Assembly (NCBI RefSeq): GCF_000423465.1
Contig: NZ_AUIA01000012.1
Coordinates: 1 to 64,000, forward strand
Direction of reading: 5' to 3'
Source of the DNA: Propionicicella superfundia DSM 22317
GTDB taxonomy: Bacteria; Actinomycetota; Actinomycetes; Propionibacteriales; Propionibacteriaceae
Length of the DNA: 64,000 bases
Below, in pieces: positions 16,324-25,700 of the stretch. The translations under genes and the position numbers were made by a program. Within the stretch, counting starts at the first letter, position 1. Every line of letters starts with the position of its first letter. The notes below the pieces were generated by a model. It made no database searches. It saw only the letters and a list, made by a program, of their open reading frames with translations, and was not told the origin of the DNA.

Positions 16324-17175
16324 GTGCCGGGTCCGATCGGGAGCGACAGAAATGAGCCGTTGGTGAGCGAGCCGGATCTGAGCCGTTACCGCTCTGCCGT
16401 GCACGCGTCCGCGCGCTATGTCGCCCAGCAGATGGTCATGAAGCCCTACTTCTGGTCGGCACTGCACGTCCATATCCACGGCCGGTCGCATCTGGAGTCG
16501 CTGGAGAATCCGCTCGTCGTGATCGCCAACCACTCCAGTCATCTGGACGCGCCGCTCATCTTCGGGGCGCTGCCGCGGCGCATCACCGGCAACCTCGCCA
16601 CGGGCGCGGCCGCCGACTATTTCTTCGAGAAGAAGGCGAAGGGCGCGGCGACGTCCCTGTTCTTCAACGCGTTCCCGGTGGACCGCAAGGGCATGAAGGG
16701 CAAGAAGAACCGCGGCATCGCCGGGGCGCTGCTGTCCGACGGGACGTCGCTGCTCCTGTTCCCCGAGGGGACCCGCTCGCGCACCGGCGCGATGGGGCGT
16801 TTCACGCCGGGGGCGGCCGCGCTGTCCATCAGCCGGGACGTGCCGGTGCTGCCGATCGCGCTCGTCGGCGCGCACGCCGCGATGCCGACGACGGCGTCGG
16901 TGCCGGTCAACGGACGTCCGCACGTCCATGTCGTCTTCGGCCGGGCGCAGACCGCCGCGCCGGTCGAGAACGCGCACCGGTTCTCCGACCGGCTGCGTCG
17001 CTACATCCTCGAACTGCACGACACGACGGCGCGGGCCTACGGGATGCCGACCCAGGAGGACTTCCGGCGCGCGGCCGCGCTCCGCAAGGCCGCCAAGGAC
17101 GCGCTGGCGACGACCAAGGCCGACAAGGACCGCAAGGCCGACACGAAGAAAGAGAAGGAGGGGGAGGAACCATGA
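16324..17175 (+). CDS. PlsC-type 1-acylglycerol-3-phosphate/DHAP acyltransferase
   Basis: The 283-residue protein contains the acyltransferase box NHSSHLDA (His70-x4-Asp75) and FPEGTRSR at 146-153, the glycerol-phosphate binding motif. It transfers acyl groups to a lysophospholipid or related acceptor at the inner membrane face. The C-terminal 35 residues are very lysine-rich. The start is uncertain: GTG 16324 gives the longest frame and GTG 16363 would give a protein 13 residues shorter. It overlaps the next gene by four bases (ATGA). Confidence 0.85.
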   Translation: MPGPIGSDRNEPLVSEPDLSRYRSAVHASARYVAQQMVMKPYFWSALHVHIHGRSHLESLENPLVVIANHSSHLDAPLIFGALPRRITGNLATGAAADYFFEKKAKGAATSLFFNAFPVDRKGMKGKKNRGIAGALLSDGTSLLLFPEGTRSRTGAMGRFTPGAAALSISRDVPVLPIALVGAHAAMPTTASVPVNGRPHVHVVFGRAQTAAPVENAHRFSDRLRRYILELHDTTARAYGMPTQEDFRRAAALRKAAKDALATTKADKDRKADTKKEKEGEEP

Positions 17176-18881
17176 CCGATGTGGCCCACATGAAGTGGTG
17201 GGGGTGGGGCGTGCCCGACCACGCGTTCACGGCCGACGACAAGCCGAAGCTGGCCCCCTTCATCTACGAGGCGATCCGCGTGGACATCACCGTCCCCGCC
17301 ACCCCGCCGCCCGATTTCTCCTCGCTCACGATCCCGGCGTCGCGCCTGCCGGACGGCCTCCAGGCCGACCTGGTCTCGGCGGTCGGGTCGCAGAACACGA
17401 CGACCGACGATCTCGAACGGGTCGTCCACACCTACGGCAAGGGCGTCCGTGACCTGGTGCGGATCCGCGGCAACGTGCTCCCCCGCGTCCCCGACGTCGT
17501 CGTGTACCCGGGTGACGAGGACGACGTGGTGGCGATCGTCCGGGTCGCCGCCGAGCATGGCGCGGTCGTCATCCCGTTCGGAGGCGGCAGCAACATCGTG
17601 GGCGCGCTCGAACCGTTGCCCGAGGAGACCCGGCCGGTCGTGTCGCTGGACGTGGGGCGCCTCAACAGGGTGCTGTCCATCGACGCCGAGTCGGGCCTGG
17701 CCACGATCCAGGCCGGCGTCCTCGGGCCCGACATGGAGGAGCAGCTCAACGCGCAGGGCTGGACGATGGGGCACTTCCCCGACTCGTTCACCCATTCGAC
17801 GCTCGGCGGCTGGATCGCGACACGGTCGTCCGGGATGCAGTCCGACCGGTACGGGGACATCGCCGACATCACCCGCGGGCTGCGGATGGTGCTGCCCGAC
17901 GGCGACCTCGTCGTCCTCCGCCCGTTGCCGAGCACGTCCTCCGGGCCGAGTGTCCGCGAGATGATCCTCGGCTCCGAGGGACGGCTGGGCGTCATCACCG
18001 AGGCGACCGTGGACGTCCACCGGCTGCCCGAGGTGCGCGAGATCCAGGCGTACTTCTTCCCGTCGTACGCCGCCGGCATCGAGGCGATGCGGGAGATCTC
18101 CGAGTCGGACGCCGCGCCGACCGTGACCCGCGTGTCCGACGCGTACGAGACGGCGTTCTCGATGGCCACCGGCAAGAAGAGCCGCGGCGTGTCGAAGTGG
18201 GTCACGAAGGGACTCACCGCGTACCTCAAGCGGACCGGCTGGGATCTCGGGCAGCTCTGCCTGTCGTTCATCGGCTACGAGGGCAGCCCGACGCATGTCC
18301 GCTACGAGAAGGCGCTCGTGGGCAGGATCGTGAAGCGTCACGGCGGCCTCGGCGTCGGGAAGGGGCCGGGGGCGCTGTACGACCAGAAGAAGTTCGACAC
18401 CCCGTACATCCGCGACTTCCTGCTCGACCGGGGCGCGATGGCCGACGTGTCCGAGACGGCGTCGCCGTGGTCGAGGATGCTGGAGATCCACGACACGGTC
18501 GTCGAGCGGTTCCACGCGACGCGGCGCGAGCTGGGCCTGCCGGGGTACATCATGTGCCACCTGTCGCACAGCTACCACTCGGGCGCCTGCCAGTACTTCA
18601 CGTTCGCGCTGACCGATTCCGGTCCGGACGCGCTGGTCCACTACGACGCCGTCAAGGCCAGGATCCAGCAGACGTTCATCGACCTGGACGCGACGGTGTC
18701 GCACCACCATGGCGTCGGCGAGGAGCATTCGCCGTGGCTGGAGCAGGACATCTCGACCGGCGGCGTCCGCCTGCAGCGTGCCCTGTTCGCCGGGATCGAC
18801 CCCGACCAGCGGGCCAACCCGGGCAAGATCGTCCACGACGGGACGCCCGGTGTCTCCACGAACTCCCGTCCCGCGCAATGA
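17172..18881 (+). CDS. Alkyldihydroxyacetonephosphate synthase (AGPS)-like FAD flavoprotein
   Basis: The 569-residue protein has an N-terminal KWWGWG motif, the FAD PP-loop PFGGGSNIVG at 135-144, and a C-terminal cap. It keeps two AGPS signatures: SHSYHSGACQYFTFA (Tyr468, Tyr475) and SHHHGVG (His511-513), which in eukaryotic AGPS exchange the acyl chain of acyl-DHAP for a fatty alcohol. Mycobacterial AGPS-like flavoproteins also carry related motifs, so the substrate could differ. Its neighbours, a PlsC-type acyltransferase and an SDR, correspond to the other core steps of ether-lipid synthesis. Four-base overlaps at both ends indicate coupled translation. Confidence 0.85.
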   Translation: MTDVAHMKWWGWGVPDHAFTADDKPKLAPFIYEAIRVDITVPATPPPDFSSLTIPASRLPDGLQADLVSAVGSQNTTTDDLERVVHTYGKGVRDLVRIRGNVLPRVPDVVVYPGDEDDVVAIVRVAAEHGAVVIPFGGGSNIVGALEPLPEETRPVVSLDVGRLNRVLSIDAESGLATIQAGVLGPDMEEQLNAQGWTMGHFPDSFTHSTLGGWIATRSSGMQSDRYGDIADITRGLRMVLPDGDLVVLRPLPSTSSGPSVREMILGSEGRLGVITEATVDVHRLPEVREIQAYFFPSYAAGIEAMREISESDAAPTVTRVSDAYETAFSMATGKKSRGVSKWVTKGLTAYLKRTGWDLGQLCLSFIGYEGSPTHVRYEKALVGRIVKRHGGLGVGKGPGALYDQKKFDTPYIRDFLLDRGAMADVSETASPWSRMLEIHDTVVERFHATRRELGLPGYIMCHLSHSYHSGACQYFTFALTDSGPDALVHYDAVKARIQQTFIDLDATVSHHHGVGEEHSPWLEQDISTGGVRLQRALFAGIDPDQRANPGKIVHDGTPGVSTNSRPAQ

Positions 18882-19636
18882 CCGGCTGGATCGAGCTCGA
18901 CGGGCTCGACAATCTGCGTGACCTCGGTGGCCTGCGGACGTCCGGCGGCGCCGAGATCGTGCCGGGGCGGCTGTGGCGGTCGGACAATCTGCAGTCGCTC
19001 ACCGCGGCGGACGTGTCCCGGCTGCACGACCTGGGGTTGAGCGATGTCGTGGATCTGCGCAGCGGGTTCGAGATCCGCAGCGAGGGGCCGACGCCGCTCG
19101 CCGGCCAGGGCTGGGTGACGTACCACTGGCATTCCCTCGTGCCCGAGGAGGAGGAGCAGCTCCCCGACGCGGCGGTCCCCCTGCCCGAGGACGCGTCGAC
19201 GCTGCTGGCCGACCCCGTCGCGGCGTCCTACCTGGGCTACATCACCGAGCGTCCGCGGGCGATCCTGGACGCGATGCGTGTCGTGGGCACCGCGCACGGC
19301 GCGGCGCTCGTCCACTGTGCGGCGGGCAAGGACCGCACCGGCACCGTCGTCGCCCTCGCCCTCGGCGCACTGGGCGTCGCCCGGGACGACATCGTCGCCG
19401 ACTACGCGCTGACGACCGAGCGCATCGGACCCGTCGTGGAGCGGATGCGGCAGGCTCGCACGTACACCGGACGGCTGGACGACGTCCCGCTGGAGATGTT
19501 CCACGCCCGGCCCGAGGTGATGGCCGCCCTGCTCGACGTCACCGACGATGTGTGGGGCGGCGTCGGTCCCCTGCTGACGGCCATGGGCTGGTCCGCCGCC
19601 GACCAGAACGCGCTGGAGGACAGGCTGCTCGGCTGA
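18878..19636 (+). CDS. Tyrosine-protein/lipid phosphatase (IphP/PtpB-like)
   Basis: The 252-residue protein has the P-loop HCAAGKDRTG with nucleophilic Cys and Arg, preceded by NLRDLGG, both marks of actinobacterial PtpB/IphP-type phosphatases. Members act on phosphotyrosine and sometimes on phosphoinositides. Because it is the last gene of the acyltransferase/AGPS operon, a lipid phosphate is a possible substrate; that is inference. ATG 18878 overlaps the previous stop. Confidence 0.85.
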   Translation: MTGWIELDGLDNLRDLGGLRTSGGAEIVPGRLWRSDNLQSLTAADVSRLHDLGLSDVVDLRSGFEIRSEGPTPLAGQGWVTYHWHSLVPEEEEQLPDAAVPLPEDASTLLADPVAASYLGYITERPRAILDAMRVVGTAHGAALVHCAAGKDRTGTVVALALGALGVARDDIVADYALTTERIGPVVERMRQARTYTGRLDDVPLEMFHARPEVMAALLDVTDDVWGGVGPLLTAMGWSAADQNALEDRLLG

Positions 19637-19687
19637 CGGTACCCGAGCTCACCGGAATCTTGACAGATCCGAGTTACCGACGGGTAC

Positions 19688-19727
19688 GTGGAGGGTTGTT
19701 GTTGGTAGTCCAACAACAACTCTCCAC
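19688..19727. terminator. Strong hairpin between convergent genes
   Basis: An 18-bp stem (GTGGAGGGTTGTTGTTGG with its complement at 19710-19727) encloses the loop TAGT and has one G-T position. It lies between the phosphatase stop and the convergent VOC-gene stop, as a bidirectional terminator would. Confidence 0.7.
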
Positions 19728-19756
19728 CGAGACGCGATCCGGCGCGAGGGGCGGCC

Positions 19757-20644
19757 TCAGGAATCCGCGATGAGCTCCCGCAGCAGAGCACCGGAGTCGG
19801 GACGCCGAATCAGACAGGCCGTGACCCGCAACCCTTCGGGACCGGTGATCCGCACCGAGTTGTCCCGCTGCTCGCAGGTGGCCGGCGGAACGGCGTCCGC
19901 CACAGCCGCCAACTGCTCGGGCGCTTCCACCCCGAACGACAACCCGGCCGGGCCGTATACGCGCCGACGCGTGCGCTGCAGGTCGATCACCTGGGCGCCG
20001 TTGGTCATGACCACCCCGTTCGGGCGGGCCTGCTGCTGGCGGAACCCCAGGACGTCCCCGAAGAACGACACCGCATCGCGCAGGTCCCGCAGGTGGAGGG
20101 CCACACGGGTCAGCGCCGAGGCCGGGCGATCGGCGGGGACGCCGGTCGCGCACGCCGTCACGACCGCGCGCCCCTCGTCGGTGAGGTGCTCGGCCAGGTA
20201 CTCGTCGGCGTCGAGCCGAACACTGCGATCGTCCGGGGCGGGGGCGCTGATCTCGACCCGGACGCCGTCGCACGCCGAAAGCAGGAACGTGTCGGTGCGA
20301 TGCGCGCGCACCCCGTCGACCAGCCACTGAGGATCGTTGACGCCGACGGAGGCGAGGACGATCGCGAGGTCGCCGGGCGTCGCGTACAGGAGCCGGAAGA
20401 ACGTCCCGTTGACGCCCCGTCGCGCTCCGGCCTCCAGCCGGGCGCCGAGAACCGCCGCACCGTCGTCCTGGCCGAACCACATCGTCCGGTCGGTATGGGC
20501 GGCAAGGGGATACAGCAATCCTCCCGACAGGAACCGTGTCGCCTCGCGGGCGTTGGGCACCGCCACCTCGACACCACAGAGCGACGCGGTGCCTGGACGG
20601 ATCGCCGCCGCGATCGCCGACGCCGCCCTACTCCTGCCGAGCAC
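19757..20644 (-). CDS. VOC-superfamily (glyoxalase-like) protein
   Basis: The 295-residue protein appears to contain repeated VOC-type beta-alpha-beta-beta-beta modules; the clearest is residues about 175-260 (RVALHLRDLRDAVSFFGDVL, then NGAQVIDLQ). Residues 19-130 look like a diverged copy. VOC proteins include dioxygenases, isomerases and drug-binding resistance proteins. I do not see a full metal-ligand set, so the activity is open. GTG 20644 is supported by GAGGAGTCATC. Confidence 0.65.
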   Translation of the reverse strand: MLGRSRAASAIAAAIRPGTASLCGVEVAVPNAREATRFLSGGLLYPLAAHTDRTMWFGQDDGAAVLGARLEAGARRGVNGTFFRLLYATPGDLAIVLASVGVNDPQWLVDGVRAHRTDTFLLSACDGVRVEISAPAPDDRSVRLDADEYLAEHLTDEGRAVVTACATGVPADRPASALTRVALHLRDLRDAVSFFGDVLGFRQQQARPNGVVMTNGAQVIDLQRTRRRVYGPAGLSFGVEAPEQLAAVADAVPPATCEQRDNSVRITGPEGLRVTACLIRRPDSGALLRELIADS

Positions 20645-20867
20645 GATGACTCCTCACGGTCCGCCTGCGAAAAACAACTCGCAGCGCGTGGAGCGAAGAC
20701 CAAGGGAAATGCCGCGCCCCCGCTCGATTTACTCCGGATGTCTCGAACGTTCACCCAGCATGACCTGAAGACACTCTATGCCGCAACGACAAGCGAAATG
20801 GTGGATCGAACGAATACCTCTCGCGCCCTCGCCGGGCATGATGGACCCACACGGAGCAGGAGGAGAC

Positions 20868-23102
20868 ATGTCCGCGGTACTCACGAACGTCGATTCGCCC
20901 GTACGCATGGGGATCCTGACCAGCGGCGGCGACGCCCAGGGCATGAACGCAGCCGTCCGCGCCGTCACCCGCACCGCCCTCAAGACCGGCGCCGAGGTGT
21001 ATGCGATCTACGAGGGCTATCAAGGAATGATCGACGGTGGCGACGGCATCCGCCGACTCGACTGGGACGACGTCGGCAGCATCCTCCACAAGGGCGGCAC
21101 CGTCATCGGCACCTTCCGCAGCACCGACTTCCGGGAGCGTTCCGGACGGCTGCGTGCGGCACGCAACCTGCTCGCCATCGGCATCGACCGGCTCGTCGTG
21201 ATCGGGGGCGACGGCAGCCTGTCGGGGCTGGACGTCTTCCGCGAGGAATGGCCGTCCCTCCTCGCCGACCTCGTGGCCTCCGGCGAGCTCGACCAGGCCA
21301 CGGCCGATGCCCATCCGCACCTCATGTTCGCCGGGCTCGTGGGGTCCATCGACAACGACCTCGTCGGCACCGACATGACCATCGGCGCCGACACCGCCCT
21401 GCACCGCATCGTCGACGCCGTCGACGCCCTCGTCAGCACGGCGGCCAGCCACCACCGCTGCTTCGTGGTGGAGGTCATGGGTCGACACTGCGGCTACCTC
21501 GCCCTGATGAGCGCGATCGCCGGCGCCTGCGACTACGTCCTCGTGCCCGAGCAGCCCCCCGAGGAGGGCTGGGAGCAGCGGATGTGCACCGAGCTGGCGC
21601 GGGGCAGATCGGCCGGGCGGCGCCACTCGATCGTCGTCGTCGCCGAGGGCGCGACCGATCGCCAGGGCCGGCCGATCACGGCGCAGGACATCGCCGACGT
21701 CATCCAGCGGACCCTCCACGAGGACACCCGGGTCACGATCCTCGGCCACATCCAGCGCGGCGGCACCCCCAGCGCGTACGACCGCTGGGCCAGCACCTGG
21801 CTCGGGTACGAGGCGGCCCAGGAGGTGCTCACGGCGACACCGGGACAGACCGGCCCGGTGATCGGCTTCCGCGGGAACAGGGTCACCCGGGTCCCCCTCA
21901 TGGAGGCCGTGGCGGCGACACGGCGCGTGCCGTCCCTCATCGCCGAGGGACGCTACGACGAGGCGATGGACCTGCGCGGACCGTCCTTCGCCCGGGACAT
22001 GGAGACGTTCCGGGAGCTGTCCGAACCCTCCCGGGTCGAACCGGGCTCCGACGCGAAGCGGATCGGGATCATCCACGTCGGCGGCCTCGCTCCGGGCATG
22101 AACGCCGCCGACTGGGCCGCCGTGCGGCTCGGCATCAGTCGCGGGATGACGATGGTCGGCATCCGCAACGGCTTCCCCGGGCTCATCGAAGGAGACGTCG
22201 TCGACCTCGGATGGTCCGACGTGGAGGGCTGGGCGGACTCCGGCGGCTGCGACCTCGGGATCCGGCGGACCGTGCCGACCGTGGAGATGCTGTACGGGGT
22301 CAGCCGGCAACTCGAATCCCATCGGATCGACGCCCTGCTGGTGACCGGCGGGTGGAACGCGTACCAGGCGGCGCATCTGCTGCACCGCGAACGCGACCGG
22401 TACCCGGCGTTCCGCATCCCGATCGTGTGCGTCCCCGCAACGATCGACAACAACCTGCCCGGGTCGGAACTGGCCATCGGAGCCGACACCGCGCTCAACA
22501 CCGTCGTCGACGCGATCGACAGGATCAAGCTGTCCGCCAGCGCGACCACCCGGTCGTTCGTCGTCGAGACCATGGGCCGCTACTGCGGCTACCTGGCGCT
22601 CATGGGCGGGCTCGCGGGCGGCGCCGAACGCGTGTACCTGCACGAGACGCCGACCCACCTGTCCGACCTCGCGGCCGACGTGGCCTGGCTGCAGAAGTCC
22701 TTCGCGGCCGGACGACGGCTGTTCCTGGCCGTGCGCAACGAGCGGGCCAGCGAGAACTACACGACCGATTTCCTCGCCGCGCTGCTGAACGAGGAGGCCC
22801 AGGGACGCTACGACGTCCGCACCCAGGTCATCGGCCACGTCCAGCAGGGCGGGACGCCGACGCCGTTCGACCGCCTGCTCGCCGTGCGGCTGGTGTCGTA
22901 CGCGCTGCGCGAGCTGGAGACGCGCCTCACGTCGGGCTCGGACGAGTCGAGCTACGTCGGCCTGGTGCGCTCGGCCGTGCGCTCCTCCCCGCTGTCCCAC
23001 ATGGCCGAGGAGGTCGATCCCACGTACCGACGACCGCGGCAGCAGTGGTGGATGGATCTGCGGGCGGTTCTCGCGGCCGTGTCCGACTCCGACCTCGTCT
23101 GA
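20868..23102 (+). CDS. Tandem-domain 6-phosphofructokinase
   Basis: At 744 residues this is twice the bacterial PFK length and is made of two fused PFK domains. The N-terminal half keeps TSGGDAQGMN, GGDGS at 113-117 (Gly after Asp, as in ATP-dependent enzymes) and catalytic SIDND with Asp162. The C-terminal half has VGGLAPGMN, GGWNA instead of GGDGS, and TIDNN instead of TIDND, so it has probably lost catalysis and serves allostery, as in eukaryotic PFKs. It phosphorylates fructose-6-phosphate in glycolysis. ATG 20868 follows AGGAGGAGAC. Confidence 0.88.
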   Translation: MSAVLTNVDSPVRMGILTSGGDAQGMNAAVRAVTRTALKTGAEVYAIYEGYQGMIDGGDGIRRLDWDDVGSILHKGGTVIGTFRSTDFRERSGRLRAARNLLAIGIDRLVVIGGDGSLSGLDVFREEWPSLLADLVASGELDQATADAHPHLMFAGLVGSIDNDLVGTDMTIGADTALHRIVDAVDALVSTAASHHRCFVVEVMGRHCGYLALMSAIAGACDYVLVPEQPPEEGWEQRMCTELARGRSAGRRHSIVVVAEGATDRQGRPITAQDIADVIQRTLHEDTRVTILGHIQRGGTPSAYDRWASTWLGYEAAQEVLTATPGQTGPVIGFRGNRVTRVPLMEAVAATRRVPSLIAEGRYDEAMDLRGPSFARDMETFRELSEPSRVEPGSDAKRIGIIHVGGLAPGMNAADWAAVRLGISRGMTMVGIRNGFPGLIEGDVVDLGWSDVEGWADSGGCDLGIRRTVPTVEMLYGVSRQLESHRIDALLVTGGWNAYQAAHLLHRERDRYPAFRIPIVCVPATIDNNLPGSELAIGADTALNTVVDAIDRIKLSASATTRSFVVETMGRYCGYLALMGGLAGGAERVYLHETPTHLSDLAADVAWLQKSFAAGRRLFLAVRNERASENYTTDFLAALLNEEAQGRYDVRTQVIGHVQQGGTPTPFDRLLAVRLVSYALRELETRLTSGSDESSYVGLVRSAVRSSPLSHMAEEVDPTYRRPRQQWWMDLRAVLAAVSDSDLV

Positions 23103-23127
23103 GGCGGTCGGCTCACCGGAGACGGGC

Positions 23128-23625
23128 TCACAAAGGGCGGCGCAACTCCAGCGAGATCCACACCTCCCCGGCCACGACCGTGCTCCGCTCGGCTCCCGTG
23201 GGACGGAAGCCGAGGTCGGTGTAGAGGGCGACCGCCGCCGTGTTGAAGGTGTACACGCCCAGCTCCACCACGTCGATCCCCGGCAGATCGCGGGCACGGT
23301 CCAGGAGCGCGAGCATCATCCGCCTCCCCCACCCGCGACCGCGCGCCGCCGGATCGACGAGCACCCGGCCGATGCGGCCGACCCGCTCCCCGGTGCGGCG
23401 CAGCGAACCCGTCGCGACGAGCCGCCCGTCGACATCGCGCAACGCATGGGGGACATGGCCCGACGTCCCGGCCACCAGCAACTCGGGTGTCAGCGGCCAG
23501 GCGACGTCGGGGCCGGCGAACTGGACGGCGTCGCGCCGCGAGGACACCCAGGCCAGCACCTCGGCGGCGGTGTGCACGGTGAGCGGTTCGAGCACATGCC
23601 CCGAACCGGGGGGTCGGACGTCCAC
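23128..23625 (-). CDS. GNAT-family N-acetyltransferase
   Basis: The 165-residue protein has the acetyl-CoA binding motif A (IGRVLVDPAARGRGWGRRMM) and motif B (VYTFNTAAVALYTDLGF). It transfers acetyl groups to an unknown amine. The start is taken as GTG 23625, four bases after the stop of a small upstream ORF; the same frame runs much further upstream but without coding character. GTG at the VLEPL position is an alternative. Confidence 0.75.
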   Translation of the reverse strand: MDVRPPGSGHVLEPLTVHTAAEVLAWVSSRRDAVQFAGPDVAWPLTPELLVAGTSGHVPHALRDVDGRLVATGSLRRTGERVGRIGRVLVDPAARGRGWGRRMMLALLDRARDLPGIDVVELGVYTFNTAAVALYTDLGFRPTGAERSTVVAGEVWISLELRRPL

Positions 23626-23629
23626 CTGC

Positions 23630-23818
23630 TCAGCCGGGACGTCCGGCCGAGCCGACACCCGGATCGGCCCGCACGAGAGTCCTCCGCACCACGCCCCTGC
23701 GCACGCTGCCGACGCGTGCCGGGACGCCGGGCTCGATCCGCGGGCCGCGGCTCGGCCGACTCCCGCACGCGAGGGCCGAGGCGGTCGTCCCGCTCGACCC
23801 GAAGGGGTGAGAATCCAT
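23630..23818 (-). CDS. Hypothetical 62-residue protein upstream of the GNAT gene
   Basis: ATG 23818 has a near-perfect ribosome site (AAGGAGGTGCC), and the frame ends four bases before the GNAT GTG. The product is Arg/Gly/Ser-rich and matches no family I know. It may be a small protein or a translated leader that couples GNAT expression. Confidence 0.35.
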   Translation of the reverse strand: MDSHPFGSSGTTASALACGSRPSRGPRIEPGVPARVGSVRRGVVRRTLVRADPGVGSAGRPG

Positions 23819-23900
23819 GGCACCTCCTTCGTGCCCGCCCGAGGGGGGTGACGCCCACGGTAGACCCACGAACCCCCGCGCGAACAGCGCCGGCCCGTCA

Positions 23901-25700
23901 CTACTCGCCGGAGCCCATCCGGACCTGCATCCCGATCTGGTCGGCGTCCAACTGGCGCAGGACGTCGTCGAGCACGCCGGTCGGGTACGAGCCGATGTCC
24001 CGCAGCCGGAGCAGCTCGTGACGCTGGGCGTCGAGGACGATGCTGCGCAGGTCGGCGAACTCGGCCTGCAGATCGGCCTCCGCCGCCCGGTCGCGGACCT
24101 CGCGCAGCTTGTCCCACTGGCGTCGGCTCGCCTCCAGGAAGCCGGCGGAGAAGGGCGTCCCGTCGGGACGACGCAGCGCGGGGTCGTTCAGCCTGGCGAC
24201 CGCGGCCTTGTTGAGCTCCACCCGCACGGCGTCGGCGGCGGCAGGATCGGGGGCCGCCGTCCCCGCCAGCCCGAGACGCCGCGCCACCGGGCCGAGCGTG
24301 CCGCCCTGAACGAGGAGCGTCCCGGCCGCGACGACGAACGCCACGAGGATCAGCAACGACCGGTACGGCGTCCCGTGCGGAAGCGTCTGCGCGGCGGCCA
24401 GTGTCACGGCCCCGCGCATCCCGGCCGCGACGAGCAGCGTCCCCTCGCGCGGACCGAGTCGCTCCGAGGCCAGATAGTCCAGGTCGGCGCGGCGCCGGGC
24501 AAGCATGAGCTGGAACCGCTCCCACTGCTCCGCGCTGGTGGGGAGGCGTCGCCGCCGCCGCACGGCGCCGACGAGCGGGGCGCCCGGCCCGGATCGCGGG
24601 ACATCCCCGGGACGGCCGGCGCCCGCATCCGGCAGCGCGGGCAGGATGCCGTCGGCGAGGCGGGCCTCCATCCTGTCCAGCACGCCCCTGCTCTGCTCGA
24701 GGCGGGCGGCGCGCCGTTTGAGGGACCACAGGGACAGCGCCACGAACACGACCCGCACCGCGAGCACGACCGTCGCCACCAACGCCCCGATCCCGAAAGC
24801 CGCGCCGACGCTGAAGTGCTGCTCGGTGACCTCGATCACCAACCCGAACAGCTCCAGTCCCATCACGAGGAAGATCGCCGACTCGAGCACGAGCTCGATC
24901 GTGCGCCACACGGCGTCGGTCGTGACGCGCACCTCGGCGGACAGGACCCGCGGACCCGCGTTCCCGGCCACGAGGCCGGCGATGACGGCCGCCACCAGCC
25001 CCGACGCCCCGAGAGCCTCGGCCGGCAGATAGGCCACGTACGGGATGGTGAGAGAGATGAGCACATTGCCCGTCACGAAGCCCACCCGCGCCCGCACGAA
25101 CAGGCTGAGGTGTCCCACGGCGAACCCGATCAGCCCGGCGACGACCACCGCGTACAGGAATGTCGCCGCGCCCCACCAGACGCTCACCGACGCGCCGATC
25201 GCCGCGACGGCGAACCGCAGCAGCACAAGGGCCGTCGCGTCGTTCAGCAGGCTCTCGCCGTCCAGGATCGTGACGATGCGAGGCGAGATGCCCGCCTTCT
25301 TGACGATGGATGTCGCGACCGCATCCGTCGGGCTCACGATCGCACCGAGCGCGATCCCCAGCGGCCACCCGAGACCGGGGATCAGCAGCGACATCAATCC
25401 GCCGACCACGACGGCGGACACCACCACGAGGACGACGGAGAACGCCGAGATCACCCGCAGGTCACGCCGGAACTCCATCGTCTTCACGCCGACCGCCGAC
25501 GAGTACAGCAGGGGTGGCAGGATGCCGGCGAGGATCCACTCGGGCTCGATCTCGACGGCGTCGACGAAGGGCAGGAAGCTGATGCCGATGCCGAGCACGA
25601 CCAGCAGCAGCGGGGCGGCGACCCTGACGCGCGGGGCGAGAGTCGTCACCGCCACGACGAGCACCACGCCCGCGATGGCGATCAAGATGGACAGCTCCAC
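23901..25700 (-). CDS. Na+/H+ antiporter (CPA1, NhaP type)
   Basis: The 599-residue protein has about 12 membrane segments in residues 1-460 and a cytoplasmic tail of about 130 residues. CPA1 signatures are present: PPLLYSSAV, ALGAIVSPTDAVAT with the essential Asp, and LDGESLLNDATALV. It exports Na+ (or K+) for protons in pH and salt homeostasis. A hydrophilic loop rich in Arg/Pro/Ala lies at about 345-400. GTG 25700 follows GGAGGGAGCCACC. Confidence 0.88.
   Translation of the reverse strand: MELSILIAIAGVVLVVAVTTLAPRVRVAAPLLLVVLGIGISFLPFVDAVEIEPEWILAGILPPLLYSSAVGVKTMEFRRDLRVISAFSVVLVVVSAVVVGGLMSLLIPGLGWPLGIALGAIVSPTDAVATSIVKKAGISPRIVTILDGESLLNDATALVLLRFAVAAIGASVSVWWGAATFLYAVVVAGLIGFAVGHLSLFVRARVGFVTGNVLISLTIPYVAYLPAEALGASGLVAAVIAGLVAGNAGPRVLSAEVRVTTDAVWRTIELVLESAIFLVMGLELFGLVIEVTEQHFSVGAAFGIGALVATVVLAVRVVFVALSLWSLKRRAARLEQSRGVLDRMEARLADGILPALPDAGAGRPGDVPRSGPGAPLVGAVRRRRRLPTSAEQWERFQLMLARRRADLDYLASERLGPREGTLLVAAGMRGAVTLAAAQTLPHGTPYRSLLILVAFVVAAGTLLVQGGTLGPVARRLGLAGTAAPDPAAADAVRVELNKAAVARLNDPALRRPDGTPFSAGFLEASRRQWDKLREVRDRAAEADLQAEFADLRSIVLDAQRHELLRLRDIGSYPTGVLDDVLRQLDADQIGMQVRMGSGE

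Noticed and set aside
20093-23224. A 1043-codon plus-strand frame and an 848-codon minus-strand frame across the phosphofructokinase gene
   Set aside because: Both are out-of-frame or antisense shadows of the double PFK; their translations are Arg/Pro/His-rich without any domain.
23128-25368. Long minus-strand frame that would extend the GNAT protein by almost 600 residues
   Set aside because: It crosses the antiporter gene in another frame. Coding character begins only near 23625.
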